Of a stretch of 64,000 nucleotides of DNA, positions 29,594 through 37,593 are shown in pieces. Each line of letters opens with the position of its first letter. The stretch's first letter is position 1. The position numbers were made by a program, and so were the translations under genes. This DNA comes from an uncultured Muribaculaceae bacterium (GTDB lineage Bacteria; Bacteroidota; Bacteroidia; Bacteroidales; Muribaculaceae), in assembly GCA_944321685.1 (NCBI GenBank), contig CALUMH010000001.1, forward strand, positions 62,001-126,000. Direction: 5' to 3'. The notes under the pieces were generated by a model. That model made no database searches. It was given only the letters and a program-made list of their open reading frames with translations, and was not told the DNA's origin.

Positions 29594-32317
29594 TTATTGA
29601 TTATCTGTGTAATATTTTTGTATTTTCAATCCATCAAGCGGATTATCGGTAGTAATAAATTCGACACCGGCATTCGTCATTGCAGCCATGTCACCCATTG
29701 TATTAACAGTCCACACATTAACAGTCATGCCAAGTTCTTTTGCACGGCTTATCCATTCGGGATGATCGTTAAACTCGGCAATATTGTAATCAAGACCGGT
29801 TATGCCCAAAGCATGAACATCGTCAGGAGCCATTCCTCCACTAAGGTATGCCACACGCGCATCGGGGTCGAGCCTTACAAGTTCTTTGCAAACTTCCAGG
29901 TCGAATGCTATATATTCGATCTTGCTGCTTGCGCCGGCCTCGTTCACCGCATCGACCGTAGCTTTTGCAACACGCATATTCTTTTCCTGCGAATCATGTG
30001 TCTTGATTTCAATAATCAACTTGGTGCGAGATTCGCTTTCCATTGTGGCTTTCAATAAATCCTGCAATGTGGATATCTTTTCACCGTTGCTCAAAGTTTG
30101 ATCCTTGACTTGATCATAAGTCGAGTTTTGAATGGTGATACCATTGATGGTTGCATCATGGTTTATCATAAGATACCCGTCGGTAGTAATCCACACATCG
30201 GTTTCCGAGCCATACAAATCCAATTCCTGCGCTTTTTTAAGTGCTGCCAACGAATTTTGAGCCGACCCGTCGGTATTCCAGAAACCACGGTGCGCAATAA
30301 CTTCGGCAGGTTTCGGGAATGTCTCAACCACTTCCAACTTGCCAAGTCCCAAATCTTGGACATACTCGCCACGAACAAGAATTAAGCGATACTGACCCGA
30401 TACAAATCCTTCAGGAATAGTCACGGTTATCGACCCTTCGGCAACAGTTCCATCCAAATCAAATTGTTTGCCGCCTTCCACGGTCGATGTAAACCGTAAT
30501 TGGTCACCATCTTCAAATCCGTTACCAAAAATTTGATACTTACCACCTATGGTAACAGCCAATCCCGAATAAAACTCGACATCGGTTACCAGTGTGGGTG
30601 ATGCTTGTTGCTGTTGTCTGTAAACTTTGTTCCACAATTTTTTCACATCTTCCTGCGTAAGCGGGTCGTCATATATACGTGCAAGCACCACGTCGCCGCT
30701 CCAACCAAGCTGGCCCGATGGGCCTGCATCACAACCGACGGCAAACCAGTTGGAATTATCCTTCGGGAACTGGAATTCCCCTGCGGCATCGGCAGTCGTC
30801 ATCAATTCACCGTTGATGTAAATGTAGTCTTTGCCTTCTTCCTTGTTCCACACGCCAACGACATGGTAATACTTTCCCGGTTCGGGAACTATGCCCGACG
30901 ATGCATGACGCCATGCCCCACCTACGTGCGGCAAGAAACAAAGTTCGTTTTTGCCATTCAAACCTTTCGCAGCTTTGCACACATACAGCCCCGTTCCGCC
31001 AATCTCGTGCGATGAGAAAAATTTTGCTTCTCCATCCTTAATGGGCGGATTGTAATCGGCCATCACCACTGCCTCAAGTGTATGGCCGTCGGCAAGCGCG
31101 TCTTTGAATTCTTGATTGGTCGAATAATCTATTTTATAGTATCCCGATGTTGAACCGGCCCAAGTATTATTGAACTTGGCAACATAACGCTCATAAGTAT
31201 TACTGTAATATGTGGTCAATGCCGCACTTGAGTGTGTTTCCACCTCATTATGCATAGGCGATACATCGGTAGCCGTGCCGTCTTCATTAAATTGCACATC
31301 AAGAATATCGGCTGTGGGGCCATCGGTAGTCTCCTTTATTTCGCGCCATAATAAATCCACCTCGGCTGCATTGAGCGGCTTATCATAAATCCTGGCAATA
31401 ACCACATCGCCGCTCCAGCCTAATTGAGCCGAAGGACCCGAGTCGCTGCCTATCGAGAACCATCGTGAATCTTCGGTCGGCCACACAAGGTCTCCCACAG
31501 CGTCAACGCTGTTTTTCAATTCGCCATTTATATAGACATCGGCCTTGCCTTCTTCCTTATTCCACACCCCAACAATGTGGTAATAAACCTGTGATTGCGG
31601 AACCACACCGCTCACGGCCCACTTCCATGAACTCGAACCGCTTTCCGACACATTCGGCAAAAATATAAGGTCGTTCCCGCCATTCATTCCATTGGCAGTC
31701 TTGCACACCATGAGGCCTGTACCGCCTCGCTCATGCGATGCAAAGAATTTTGCTTCTCCATTTCCAATTTCTCCGTCATAATCGGCCATTACCACAGCTT
31801 CAAGTGTGTGGCCGTCGGCAAGCGCATTCTTGAATGCCTCGTTATTGGCATAATCAATCTTGTAATAACCCGAAGTCGCACCTGCCCACGTATTGCTGAA
31901 CTTTGCAACGTAACGGCCATAAGTGTCGTTGTAATATGTCATCAATGCCCCGCTTTGGTGGTCTTCGATAACGTTGTGCATAGGCGACAAATCGGTAGCC
32001 GTGCCATCGGCATTAAACTGCACATCAAGCACATCTGCTATAGGACGCTCCACGTTCCCGTTTTCAAACGTCACACTGTCTATCATACTTAATTGGGCGG
32101 AAATCAATTCGTTTCCATTTTTATCATAAATGGTGGCAGAACTCTTGTCGGCACCAATGCCCACATAACCTATATTATCGGACGATTCACTGAACACTAT
32201 ACTACCCTTGCTATAAACGCGCAAATTGTCGGAGGCATACAACGTTGCAAGCCCCAAAACCAACAAACCGGTAGCCAAGGCGCTTTCTTTTAAAAACCTT
32301 TTCATGGCAACATTCAT
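29594..32317 (-). CDS. Secreted LamG-LamG-glycerophosphodiester phosphodiesterase protein
   Basis: The 907-residue protein has a signal peptide (about 1-28), a short beta-rich region ending in SMIDSVTF, two tandem LamG-type lectin domains (about 97-330 and 337-585), an IPT/TIG-like domain (about 590-670) and a C-terminal GDPD domain (672-905). The GDPD metal and catalytic residues are in place: His676 (AHRGFW), Glu705 and Asp707 (ETDVW), His720-Asp721 (INHDA) and the later EIK. GDPDs cleave glycerophosphodiesters to glycerol 3-phosphate and an alcohol. Its start overlaps the preceding stop (ATGA); an ATG at 32305 is an alternative. The second LamG domain is nearly identical to that of the paralogue at 32886-34874. 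Confidence 0.88.
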   Translation of the reverse strand: MNVAMKRFLKESALATGLLVLGLATLYASDNLRVYSKGSIVFSESSDNIGYVGIGADKSSATIYDKNGNELISAQLSMIDSVTFENGNVERPIADVLDVQFNADGTATDLSPMHNVIEDHQSGALMTYYNDTYGRYVAKFSNTWAGATSGYYKIDYANNEAFKNALADGHTLEAVVMADYDGEIGNGEAKFFASHERGGTGLMVCKTANGMNGGNDLIFLPNVSESGSSSWKWAVSGVVPQSQVYYHIVGVWNKEEGKADVYINGELKNSVDAVGDLVWPTEDSRWFSIGSDSGPSAQLGWSGDVVIARIYDKPLNAAEVDLLWREIKETTDGPTADILDVQFNEDGTATDVSPMHNEVETHSSAALTTYYSNTYERYVAKFNNTWAGSTSGYYKIDYSTNQEFKDALADGHTLEAVVMADYNPPIKDGEAKFFSSHEIGGTGLYVCKAAKGLNGKNELCFLPHVGGAWRHASSGIVPEPGKYYHVVGVWNKEEGKDYIYINGELMTTADAAGEFQFPKDNSNWFAVGCDAGPSGQLGWSGDVVLARIYDDPLTQEDVKKLWNKVYRQQQQASPTLVTDVEFYSGLAVTIGGKYQIFGNGFEDGDQLRFTSTVEGGKQFDLDGTVAEGSITVTIPEGFVSGQYRLILVRGEYVQDLGLGKLEVVETFPKPAEVIAHRGFWNTDGSAQNSLAALKKAQELDLYGSETDVWITTDGYLMINHDATINGITIQNSTYDQVKDQTLSNGEKISTLQDLLKATMESESRTKLIIEIKTHDSQEKNMRVAKATVDAVNEAGASSKIEYIAFDLEVCKELVRLDPDARVAYLSGGMAPDDVHALGITGLDYNIAEFNDHPEWISRAKELGMTVNVWTVNTMGDMAAMTNAGVEFITTDNPLDGLKIQKYYTDNQ
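30650..31310 (-). repeat. Direct repeat copy A: LamG-coding segment in the 907-residue GDPD gene
   Basis: About 660 bases match 33942-34602 at a constant offset of 3292 bases with only scattered differences, mostly at third codon positions. The encoded LamG domains are almost identical, which indicates recent duplication or gene conversion. Confidence 0.85.
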
Positions 32318-32799
32318 TTAATTACTTTCTGAATAACTTCTTCATCACAAGTGGCAACCTTGACGATATACACACCATCGGTCAAGCCATCGGTAGCCAA
32401 AGTAACCGTCGGTGTCATCGGGCGAGTTTCCATTACCTTGACGCCATTGATTGAATACACTTCAACACGGGAGATCTCATTGTCGGCCGAAACGAAAATA
32501 TTTACATCATTGTTCGACACACGTATTCCGTTCCCATCAAAAGTGTTTTCAATCCCTGACGTTCCAAACGGAGCAAGAGAAAAACAGGCTATGTCCGACA
32601 AATCCACCTCAGTCATTGCATTGTCAACAGCAGTAGCTTTCATTTTTCCGTTGTCGAAAGTCAATTTTCTCACATTCTCCAAAGTTTGAAAAGGAGTTCC
32701 GCCATCGATAGAGGCATAACAATACACGGTGGCTGCCTGTGCCGAAAATGCACATACAATCATTGACAGCACCGATGCGAGTAACTTAATTTTTTTCAT
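32314..32799 (-). CDS. Small secreted protein with T9SS type A sorting domain
   Basis: The 161-residue protein has a signal peptide (MKKIKLLASVLSMIVCAFSAQA), a 60-residue middle part with the pattern ENVRKLTFDNGKM often found in small secreted Bacteroidota proteins, and a C-terminal type IX sorting domain (from about 85: ISRVEVYSINGVKVMET ... GVYIVKV). It has no recognisable enzymatic domain. Its stop overlaps the start of the LamG-LamG-GDPD gene by four bases, so the two are translationally coupled and probably act together, perhaps as a surface partner. Function unknown. Confidence 0.75.
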   Translation of the reverse strand: MKKIKLLASVLSMIVCAFSAQAATVYCYASIDGGTPFQTLENVRKLTFDNGKMKATAVDNAMTEVDLSDIACFSLAPFGTSGIENTFDGNGIRVSNNDVNIFVSADNEISRVEVYSINGVKVMETRPMTPTVTLATDGLTDGVYIVKVATCDEEVIQKVIK

Positions 32800-32833
32800 A
32801 GCTTTTGTTTTTTACGTTAATGGTATGGTATAA

Positions 32834-32866
32834 GCCGCAGGCGGTCTATATCCGGCCGCCCGCGGC
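32834..32866 (-). terminator. GC-rich hairpin inside the GDPD cluster
   Basis: GCCGCAGGCGG (32834-32844) pairs with CCGCCCGCGGC (32856-32866) over 11 positions; the one mismatch becomes a G-U pair in the minus-strand RNA. It lies between two genes on the same strand and lacks a T-run, so it may be an attenuator or an mRNA stabiliser rather than a full terminator. Confidence 0.5.
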
Positions 32867-32885
32867 CGAAATTTGTAATATGTGA

Positions 32886-34874
32886 TTAATCTTGATTGTC
32901 AAGGTAATATTGACGTACTTCCATGCCAAGCACAGGCTTGTCGGTCGATATGATATCGGCTCCCATGCCTATCATGTCGGCCATGTCGGCCGCCGTGTTA
33001 CAACCTTGCACATTCACAACCATGCCAAGCTGATGAGCCTCGCTCATCCACATCGGGTTGGCACGATAAGTGGCTTGCGTATATTGCATTCCTTTCACTC
33101 CGTTATCGTACAACTCGCGAGGAGAACGATCGCTGCTCAGATAAGCGACTTCGGTTGGAGGCACAAGTTTTGCCAATTCGCGGCACACGTCAAGGCTGAA
33201 AGCAATGTACTGTACGCGATCCTCAACACCATATTCCTTCACTGCATCAACTATTGCATGAGTCACAGCCATGTTTTTTTCATAACTGTCATGAGTTTTC
33301 ACCTCGATAAACAGTTTGGTTGTCTTGCTCTTGTCTTGCAACATCGTCAGGAATTCCTGCAACTGAGGTAATTTTTCACCATTGCTCAAAGTCATGTCCT
33401 TTACCTGGTCGTAAGTGGAATTCTGTATGGTCACACCGTTAATTGCAGCATTATGGTTTATCACAAGGTGCCCGTCGGTGGTTAACCACACATCGGTTTC
33501 CGAGCCATACACACCTAATTCTTGTGAATTACGCAACGATGCCCGTGAATTTTGTGCCGCCCCCTCGGTATCCCAATATCCGCGGTGCGCAACCACTACC
33601 GGTGCCGGGGGAAAAGTCTCGACTACCATCATTTTAATCAGACCAAGATCTTGCGTGTTGTCGCCGCGCACCACCACAAGACGGTATTGTCCGTCCTTCA
33701 TGTCGGCCGGTATGACAATGCTGAAACCATCGACCGAAGCCGTTCCTTCGGCAACGACAGTTTCCCCTTCGGAAATCGGAACAAAATTAATTTGATCACC
33801 GGCTTCAAAACCTTTTCCGTTAATGACGAAAGTCTGCCCTACCTTTACAGGCAGCCCCGAAGTAAATTCGACATCGGTTACCAAATCGGGTTGAGACGCT
33901 TGTTGCATTTCATCGATTTCATTCCACAACAATGCAACTTCATCTTGCGTCAACGGGTCATCATATATGCGTGCAAGCACCACGTCGCCGCTCCAACCAA
34001 GTTGACCCGACGGACCTGCGTCACAACCAACGGCAAACCAATTGGAATTATCCTTCGGGAACTGGAACTCTCCTGCGGCATCGGCAGTCGTCATCAATTC
34101 ACCGTTGATGTAAATGTAGTCTTTGCCTTCTTCCTTATTCCACACGCCAACGACATGGTAATACTTTCCCGGTTCGGGAACTATACCCGACGATGCATGA
34201 CGCCATGCCCCGCCTACGTGCGGCAAAAAACAAAGTTCGTTTTTGCCGTTTTTCCCTTTGGCCGACTTGCACACATACAGACCTGTTCCGCCAGTCTCGT
34301 GCGATGAGAAAAATTTGGCCTCACCCTCCTTAATAGGAGGATTGTAATCGGCCATCACCACAGCTTCGAGCGTGTGGCCGTCGGCAAGCGCGTCTTTGAA
34401 TGCCTGATTTGATGAATAATCTATTTTATAGTATCCCGATGTCGAACCTGCCCACGTATTTGCAAACTTTGCCACATATCGGCCGTAAGTATTGCTGAAA
34501 TAAGTGGTCAATGCCCCGCTTGCCTTAGTTTCCACATTGTTGTGCATCGGCGAGACATCGGTGGCCGTGCCATCGGCATTAAATTGCACGTCAAGTATGT
34601 CGGCCACAGGTTTTTCAACTTGCGGAACATCGAATGTTACACTGTCTATCATACTCAACGGCGCAGAAATCAGCTCCTTGCCATCTTTATCATATACAGT
34701 AGCCGTAGTCTTATCGGCACTGATACCTACTCGCCCTATCGATTCAGACGGCGCGGTGAATGCCACCGTTCCTCCCGAATAGACATAAAAATTATCGGCA
34801 ATGCATATTGCACCCACGCTTGCAGCCAACAAGCCGACCATGGCAATCCCATGCCTGAATATATTCTTTTTCAT
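32886..34874 (-). CDS. Secreted LamG-glycerophosphodiester phosphodiesterase protein
   Basis: A 662-residue paralogue of the 907-residue protein with one LamG domain instead of two. It has a signal peptide, the SMIDSVTF region, a LamG domain (about 92-335), an IPT-like domain (345-420) and a GDPD domain (426-660). His430 (AHRGYW), Glu459, Asp461 (ETDVW) and His474 are conserved, but the residue after the second His is Asn475 (INHNA) where the paralogue has Asp. The active site otherwise looks intact. It sits 12 bases downstream of the surface lipoprotein gene in the SusC/SusD operon, so it likely acts on the same glycan at the cell surface or in the periplasm. Confidence 0.88.
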   Translation of the reverse strand: MKKNIFRHGIAMVGLLAASVGAICIADNFYVYSGGTVAFTAPSESIGRVGISADKTTATVYDKDGKELISAPLSMIDSVTFDVPQVEKPVADILDVQFNADGTATDVSPMHNNVETKASGALTTYFSNTYGRYVAKFANTWAGSTSGYYKIDYSSNQAFKDALADGHTLEAVVMADYNPPIKEGEAKFFSSHETGGTGLYVCKSAKGKNGKNELCFLPHVGGAWRHASSGIVPEPGKYYHVVGVWNKEEGKDYIYINGELMTTADAAGEFQFPKDNSNWFAVGCDAGPSGQLGWSGDVVLARIYDDPLTQDEVALLWNEIDEMQQASQPDLVTDVEFTSGLPVKVGQTFVINGKGFEAGDQINFVPISEGETVVAEGTASVDGFSIVIPADMKDGQYRLVVVRGDNTQDLGLIKMMVVETFPPAPVVVAHRGYWDTEGAAQNSRASLRNSQELGVYGSETDVWLTTDGHLVINHNAAINGVTIQNSTYDQVKDMTLSNGEKLPQLQEFLTMLQDKSKTTKLFIEVKTHDSYEKNMAVTHAIVDAVKEYGVEDRVQYIAFSLDVCRELAKLVPPTEVAYLSSDRSPRELYDNGVKGMQYTQATYRANPMWMSEAHQLGMVVNVQGCNTAADMADMIGMGADIISTDKPVLGMEVRQYYLDNQD
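33942..34602 (-). repeat. Direct repeat copy B: LamG-coding segment in the 662-residue GDPD gene
   Basis: This is the partner of the segment at 30650-31310 in the same orientation. Recombination between the copies would delete the small T9SS gene and fuse the two GDPD genes. Confidence 0.85.
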
Positions 34875-34886
34875 TGCGATTGTTTA

Positions 34887-35867
34887 TTATTCAAAAGTCA
34901 CATTAACCTTGAAATATGTTTCGGCAATGTAATCAGGATTTTCGAGAGATGCAGATACCAATCGGTAAGTCACTCCACCATTTGTGAAATCGGCAACCGA
35001 CTGCCCTGAAACCTGCTCGACATCACCTATGTAAACCTTCTCCGAAGCATCGGTAGTGGTAAAAGTAGGAGCCAATGCCGAAACATCAGTACCGGCCGGT
35101 AACACTACATTCATTTCAAACGAAGTGTAATCAAAAGCATCACGCACCACTTCACCTTCGACCCCAGCCAACGTGAATGTGTCGAATTCGGGATACTGCA
35201 CGGTATAAAGTTTGTATTCACGTGTTGTTCCGAAATTCGATGTGACAAGTATATCTTTCGGCGTTGACAAATCATATTTTTTAGTGGAACCGTATTCCTC
35301 GCCATCTATTGTCACCATGGTTGAATCCGACCCCAGATAGAACCGCAAGCGTTGCGACAAAGAAATCGTGGGTGCCGCATTCCGGTATTGCACTTTGCGT
35401 GGAAGGCGCATCAACCAATCAACATCGTTCATGGCTTCGGCATAAACCTCATCATAGAGCACCTGCGGACACGACAATTTCTCGATTTCGGTATGATTGT
35501 CAATAACCTTTACAGTATAGGAACACGTGTCTTGCTTAATGTCGGCAGCCAAGTCGTTATAAGTAGATGCAACCAGGACCACTTTATAAATTCCGGGAGC
35601 CGAATATGAATAAGAGAATGAGCCCTTGTTCACCACAAATCCCGAGTTGTTTTCTGTACGCAGCTCATAGTTATGCGATTCATCGCCGGTCCACACCACA
35701 ACCTGGTTGGCAACACCTTCAAAATGCAGCTGCATCGACTCGTTGATTACAAATTCCAATTTATTTATAGACATCGACGCATACGGGGTGGCTGCTTCGT
35801 CGTCATCGCAAGCGACAAGCAACAACGAGCAGCAAAGCGCCAATACCATGTTTAGTAACTTGTTCAT
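34887..35867 (-). CDS. Surface lipoprotein in the SusE/F position
   Basis: The 326-residue protein has a lipoprotein signal with Cys20 in LLLVACDDDEAA. The acidic DDDE right after Cys resembles the lipoprotein export signal that sends Bacteroidota lipoproteins to the outer face of the outer membrane. A PKD-like Ig domain (about 28-125; SYSYSAPGIYKVVLVAST) and further beta-rich regions follow. No catalytic motif is seen. Directly after SusD is the usual place of SusE/SusF-type glycan-binding lipoproteins, so a binding role is likely; this is inference from position. It is 23 bases from the SusD gene. Confidence 0.8.
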   Translation of the reverse strand: MNKLLNMVLALCCSLLLVACDDDEAATPYASMSINKLEFVINESMQLHFEGVANQVVVWTGDESHNYELRTENNSGFVVNKGSFSYSYSAPGIYKVVLVASTYNDLAADIKQDTCSYTVKVIDNHTEIEKLSCPQVLYDEVYAEAMNDVDWLMRLPRKVQYRNAAPTISLSQRLRFYLGSDSTMVTIDGEEYGSTKKYDLSTPKDILVTSNFGTTREYKLYTVQYPEFDTFTLAGVEGEVVRDAFDYTSFEMNVVLPAGTDVSALAPTFTTTDASEKVYIGDVEQVSGQSVADFTNGGVTYRLVSASLENPDYIAETYFKVNVTFE

Positions 35868-35890
35868 TTATCCAAAAAATTTTAATGTTA

Positions 35891-37573
35891 TTAATAACCG
35901 GGGTTTTGAGTAACCACACCATTCGATATGTCAATCTCGGTTTGCGGTATGGGGAATATCTCATTGACGCCTTCACGGAAGTAATAACCGCGACGGTTGG
36001 TTTGCGATGCTCCAAATGCCTTTATGACACTTGCGGCACGTCCTTGACGAACAAGGTCGAAGAAGCGTTCCCACTCAAAACAAAACTCCATGCGGCGTTC
36101 TTCATAAATTTGGTCACGAATATATCCATAACCTCCGGCATTATAGAGTGCTGTGCTTTGGTTGATGGTGTTCACTTGCGCTTTTTGCTTGTTGAGCCAT
36201 TCAAGGGCTGCTGCACCATTGCCACATTCGTTATATGCCTCAGCATACATCAAGACTACATCGGCAAAACGCAACACACGGCGGTTCTTACCATTGTCTC
36301 CGCCATACTGCGGACGTTCCTTTACAGGTGTGTACCATTTAAGCGACACATACCTGCCCGAACCACATTCGCACAAATCATTGTCGGGAGTGTATTGCTG
36401 GTGGCCGAGTACAAACTGGCGGCGTGTATCGGTTCCGAAAATATCGGTAAGTATCGATGTCGTGGAATATATCACGGGCGATTTTGAATACATATCATCG
36501 AAGATATAACCGCCCTCATTGGTATCACCTTCAGTTCCATCGGCCGACTCCTTGAACACCACTTCAAATATCGAACCGCTGCAAAATTCGCCCTCTTGGA
36601 ACCATTGGTCGATATATGAAATGGGCGTACCGTAATAGCTGGTATATGCCAATGAATATGTATTGCTGAGTTGCGGCAACGGTTCTTGCGGAGTTTCATA
36701 CGGGTCGGTTGCACTGTTCAGCTCTTGCGGTTTGAACCACAACCGCTTCCTGAGAGTTTCCCAATCCTCGCCTTGCGATCCGTCATATTTCAAGATGTCG
36801 CTATATGTCATTGTGGCTCCTTCAATGAAATATTGCCCCAATTTCACCATCTCTTCCCATTTTTCCGATGGGATGCCCGGAGTGGCTTCATACATGAGCA
36901 CCTTCATCAGCAATGCCACGACAGCACCGCAACCGGCCTTGCCACACTCCTCTCCGTTGAAACGTGCAGGAAGCATGATTGCAGCCTCACGCAAGTCTTT
37001 CTCGATGTAGGCATAACATTCTTCTTTGGAACTCCTTGGAACCACAAGTTTCTCCACATCTTCTACCTCGGGACGAATGGGCACACCGCCAAACGTCCTC
37101 ACAAGATTGAAATAAAAGTATGCACGCAAAAACTTTGCTTGCCCCAATATTTCGCGTATTTCCTGATATTCGGAATATTGGTTGGTCGTCAACCTCACCT
37201 TGTGGGCATTGGCGATTACCTCGTTTGCCCTGTGAATGCCACGGTAATACACTTCCCAACGATCAAGTATCAACGTATTGGAAGTATTGAACCTGAAGTT
37301 GACCAATTGTCCCATTTGGCTCGAAGTTCCTTCGTCCGAGCCTTTGACATCATCGGCCGTTGCATCGCCAAATCGCCAATCGCTGTCGTTGAGATCATCG
37401 GATTGCAATACATCATAGACGGCATCGAGTGCCGATTGCAACTTATATCTCGTATCATAATATTCTTCCGAAGTGGTATTACCCTGCACCTCCTTGTCAA
37501 GGAAATCGCTGCAACTTGCAAATAGCGGCAACACCAAAACGAAAATTCCTATTTTGAACAATTTATTTGTCAT
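35891..37573 (-). CDS. SusD/RagB-family outer-membrane glycan-binding lipoprotein
   Basis: SusD proteins sit as a lid on SusC and capture oligosaccharides at the cell surface. The protein has a lipoprotein signal MTNKLFKIGIFVLVLPLFAS with Cys21 next, then the SDFLDKEVQG start and TPR-rich fold typical of the family (AKFLRAYFYFNLVRTFGGVP) and the closing FPIPQTEIDISNGVVTQNPGY. I chose the ATG at 37573, which gives a normal lipoprotein signal; an in-frame ATG at 37591 would add six residues and leave only two bases to the SusC stop. The gene pairs with the SusC gene upstream. Confidence 0.95.
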   Translation of the reverse strand: MTNKLFKIGIFVLVLPLFASCSDFLDKEVQGNTTSEEYYDTRYKLQSALDAVYDVLQSDDLNDSDWRFGDATADDVKGSDEGTSSQMGQLVNFRFNTSNTLILDRWEVYYRGIHRANEVIANAHKVRLTTNQYSEYQEIREILGQAKFLRAYFYFNLVRTFGGVPIRPEVEDVEKLVVPRSSKEECYAYIEKDLREAAIMLPARFNGEECGKAGCGAVVALLMKVLMYEATPGIPSEKWEEMVKLGQYFIEGATMTYSDILKYDGSQGEDWETLRKRLWFKPQELNSATDPYETPQEPLPQLSNTYSLAYTSYYGTPISYIDQWFQEGEFCSGSIFEVVFKESADGTEGDTNEGGYIFDDMYSKSPVIYSTTSILTDIFGTDTRRQFVLGHQQYTPDNDLCECGSGRYVSLKWYTPVKERPQYGGDNGKNRRVLRFADVVLMYAEAYNECGNGAAALEWLNKQKAQVNTINQSTALYNAGGYGYIRDQIYEERRMEFCFEWERFFDLVRQGRAASVIKAFGASQTNRRGYYFREGVNEIFPIPQTEIDISNGVVTQNPGY

Positions 37574-37593
37574 CGTCTGTATATTTTGCATTA

